The position numbers and the translations under genes are program-made. From Stenocarpella maydis (lineage: Eukaryota; Ascomycota; Sordariomycetes; Diaporthales; Diaporthaceae), in assembly GCA_002270565.1 (NCBI GenBank), contig NQMI01000162.1:1-64000 (forward strand): 64,000 nucleotides of DNA, read 5' to 3'. The first letter of the stretch is position 1; the number at the start of each line of letters is the position of its first letter. Shown one piece after another: positions 62,501-64,000 of the stretch. The notes beneath the pieces were generated by a model that ran no database searches, was not told where the DNA came from, and worked only from the letters and a program-made list of their open reading frames with translations.

Positions 62501-62599
62501 CAAATCGTGCTGCGTATATTCCCCCTCCCAGGAGGGAGGGAAGGGGGGGTGAGGTTTGCGGACTATGCTACCAAACCGCCAGTATATGCGTAGCAGCCT
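59539..62599. other. 3.1-kb intergenic region
   Basis: No supported gene. It contains a TTC repeat at about 59999-60035, a TGTGCC hexamer run at about 60297-60325, three copies of the 9-mer TACTCCGTA/TACGGAGTA (60425, 60574, 60878), an ATGC repeat at about 61269-61291, and an AT-rich TTAAAA-type stretch at about 61671-61713. The promoter of the gene starting at 59538 must lie at its left end and the 3' UTR of the dehydrogenase at its right end. Confidence 0.5.
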
Positions 62600-64000
62600 C
62601 TACCACTCGCTCACCTCGCCAGCCTTGGGCTTCTGCATCCGCACAATCTTGTCGCAGTTCAGCAGGCACAGCGGGTCGAAGGCCTGCTTCATCTGTTTTC
62701 GTCGGAAAAGAGAGAATCAGTACGATACGAAGTATGTCCTGCGAGAAACAGAAGGAGGACGACGATGAGCAGAGATGTATCGTACCTTTCGCATGGCGTC
62801 TACGGTCGTCGCGCCCAACTCGTGGGGGAGGTAGTCGCGCTTCTTCAGGCCGACTCCGTGCTCGCCCTGTGGTGGTCCATCGTGATTAGCAAAAATGACC
62901 AAAAAGTAGGGGCCTTTTTGCGCCGGGTTGTGATGGGCCGGCCGGAAAGGGGGGTCGTGGTTTTGACTCACCGTTACCGTGCCCTCCATCTCGACGGCTC
63001 TCTTCACCATGCGGTGGACCACCTCCTCGGCGATCTTCCTCTCAGACTCCCCGTACAGCAGTATCGAGTGGAAGTTGCCGTCGCCAACGTGGCCGACGAT
63101 GGTGCCGTACAGCCCGCTCTCCTTGATGTCCTTCTTGGTGAGCTCAATGATGTCCGGCAGGCGCGAGATGGGCACTGCCACGTCGGTCGTCCAGACCCTG
63201 TCGCCGTCGCGCTTGACGGCCAGCGTGCTCCACAGCGCCTCCTTGCGCGCCTCCCACAGGTCCTTCTGCTCCTGCAGGCTCCTGGCGAATTCGAAGCCCG
63301 TGGACCCGGCCCGCCGCGCCATCTGCCGCACCAGGCCCACCTGCTCCTTGACGCCCGAGTCGGTGCCCGCGAACTTGAAGAAGAGCGTCGGGGACTCCTT
63401 CCAAGTGCGCGCCGTCGACCCGGCCTTGTTGATGCAGCTCATCATCTCGTCATCCAGGATCTCCACGGCCGCCACGGGCACCCCGGACTCGACCACCTTG
63501 GCCACGCAGTCGGCCGCCTGCCGCACCGTCCCGAAGCTGCACACCGCCACGCTCGTCGTGGCCGGCTTCACCGTCAGCTTGAGCGTGGCCTCGGTGACGA
63601 GCCCCAGCGTGCCTTCGCTGCCGATGAACACCTTGGTCAGGTCGTAGCCTGCGGAGCTCTTGCGGGGCCGCTGCCGCGTCCTGATGACGGTCCCGTCCGC
63701 CAGCACGACCGTTAGGCTGAGCACCCACTCGCGCATCGTCCCGTACCGGTACGCGTTGGTCCCGCTGCACCCCGTGCCGATCATCCCGCCGATCCTGGCC
63801 CCCGGGCCCGGGTCCGGCGGGAAGAAGAGGCCCTCAGCGGCCAGCTGCTCGTTGAGGAGCTCCCACCCGACCGCCGGCTGCACCACGACGTCGAGGTCCT
63901 CCCTGTGCAGCTCGAGCACCTTGTCCATGCGGCCAAAGTCGATGGTGATGCCGCCCCTCGTCGCGGCGAAGTGGCCCTCGAGGCTCGTGCCCCCGCAGTA
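62600..64000 (-). CDS. dld1: D-lactate dehydrogenase (cytochrome), 5' part outside window
   Basis: Exons in the window are 64000-62972 (continuing beyond the edge), 62866-62786 and 62692-62600, with introns of 105 and 93 nt. About 400 residues are visible and the N terminus is missing. The product is an FAD enzyme that oxidises D-lactate to pyruvate and passes electrons to cytochrome c, in the mitochondrial intermembrane space for yeast Dld1. Visible motifs are CGGTSLEGHF and GGITIDFGRM (FAD-binding PCMH domain), ARIGGMIGTGCSGTNAYRYGTM, GSEGTLGLVTEATLKL, HVGDGNFH, and GEHGVGLKK split by the first intron, ending MKQAFDPLCLLNCDKIVRM and a VSEW terminus. The SLEGHF form favours DLD1 over the DLD2/DLD3 type. 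Third positions are strongly GC-rich. A mitochondrial signal would be off the window. Confidence 0.92.

Noticed and set aside
62765..63715. 316-codon plus frame opposite the D-lactate dehydrogenase
   Set aside because: Antisense shadow caused by GC-rich third positions; no motif, while the minus frame has clear FAD-oxidase motifs.

Overview
The window is nuclear DNA of a filamentous ascomycete (Pezizomycotina, most likely a sordariomycete). The evidence is short GT..AG introns of about 55-300 bp, GC-rich third codon positions, fungal-type protein families (GWT1, a Kin4-like kinase, a Cps1-like glycosyltransferase), and an AT-rich repeat block whose stop codons fit repeat-induced point mutation (RIP). 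I cannot name the species. Only eight protein genes can be supported in 64 kb, so the region is gene-poor, with long non-coding stretches full of microsatellites.

Layout. Positions 1-4360 are a graveyard of LTR retrotransposons: a RIP-mutated, internally deleted Ty3/gypsy element (1-1986), a minus-strand remnant of a retroelement-associated cysteine/coiled-coil protein (about 2560-3222), and an LTR-like piece (about 4159-4360). Composition then returns abruptly to normal. A large Kin4/Frk1-like kinase (minus, 5793-9459) is followed by about 6.8 kb without a convincing gene. GWT1 (minus, 16302-17870) and an uncharacterised protein with a BTB-like tail (plus, 18761-20058) are divergent and share an 890 bp promoter. 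A small P-loop NTPase/kinase-like gene (plus, 21938-22870) precedes another gene-free 10.9 kb that holds a 58-base poly(A) tract, a 28-copy TTG repeat and weak coding-like debris. A family-2 glycosyltransferase (minus, 33742-35461) is followed by the largest gap, about 16 kb.

The right end is denser: a Ser/Pro-rich fungal protein (plus, 51684-53165), an amidase-signature enzyme (plus, 54820-57020), a single-pass membrane protein with two PPxY motifs (minus, 57785-59538), and a D-lactate dehydrogenase running off the window edge (minus, 62600-64000).

The genes do not form an evident pathway or cluster. They are housekeeping and conserved fungal genes (GPI-anchor synthesis, cell surface polysaccharide, mitotic/polarity kinase, amide hydrolysis, lactate oxidation). 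I found no CRISPR, no tRNA or rRNA, and no biosynthetic or defence cluster. The observations most worth following up are an over-represented 9-mer (TACTCCGTA) in intergenic DNA, the PPxY membrane protein, the poly(A)-ended insertion candidate, and the unexplained 16 kb gap. Exon boundaries come from splice consensus, reading phase and family similarity, not from transcripts.
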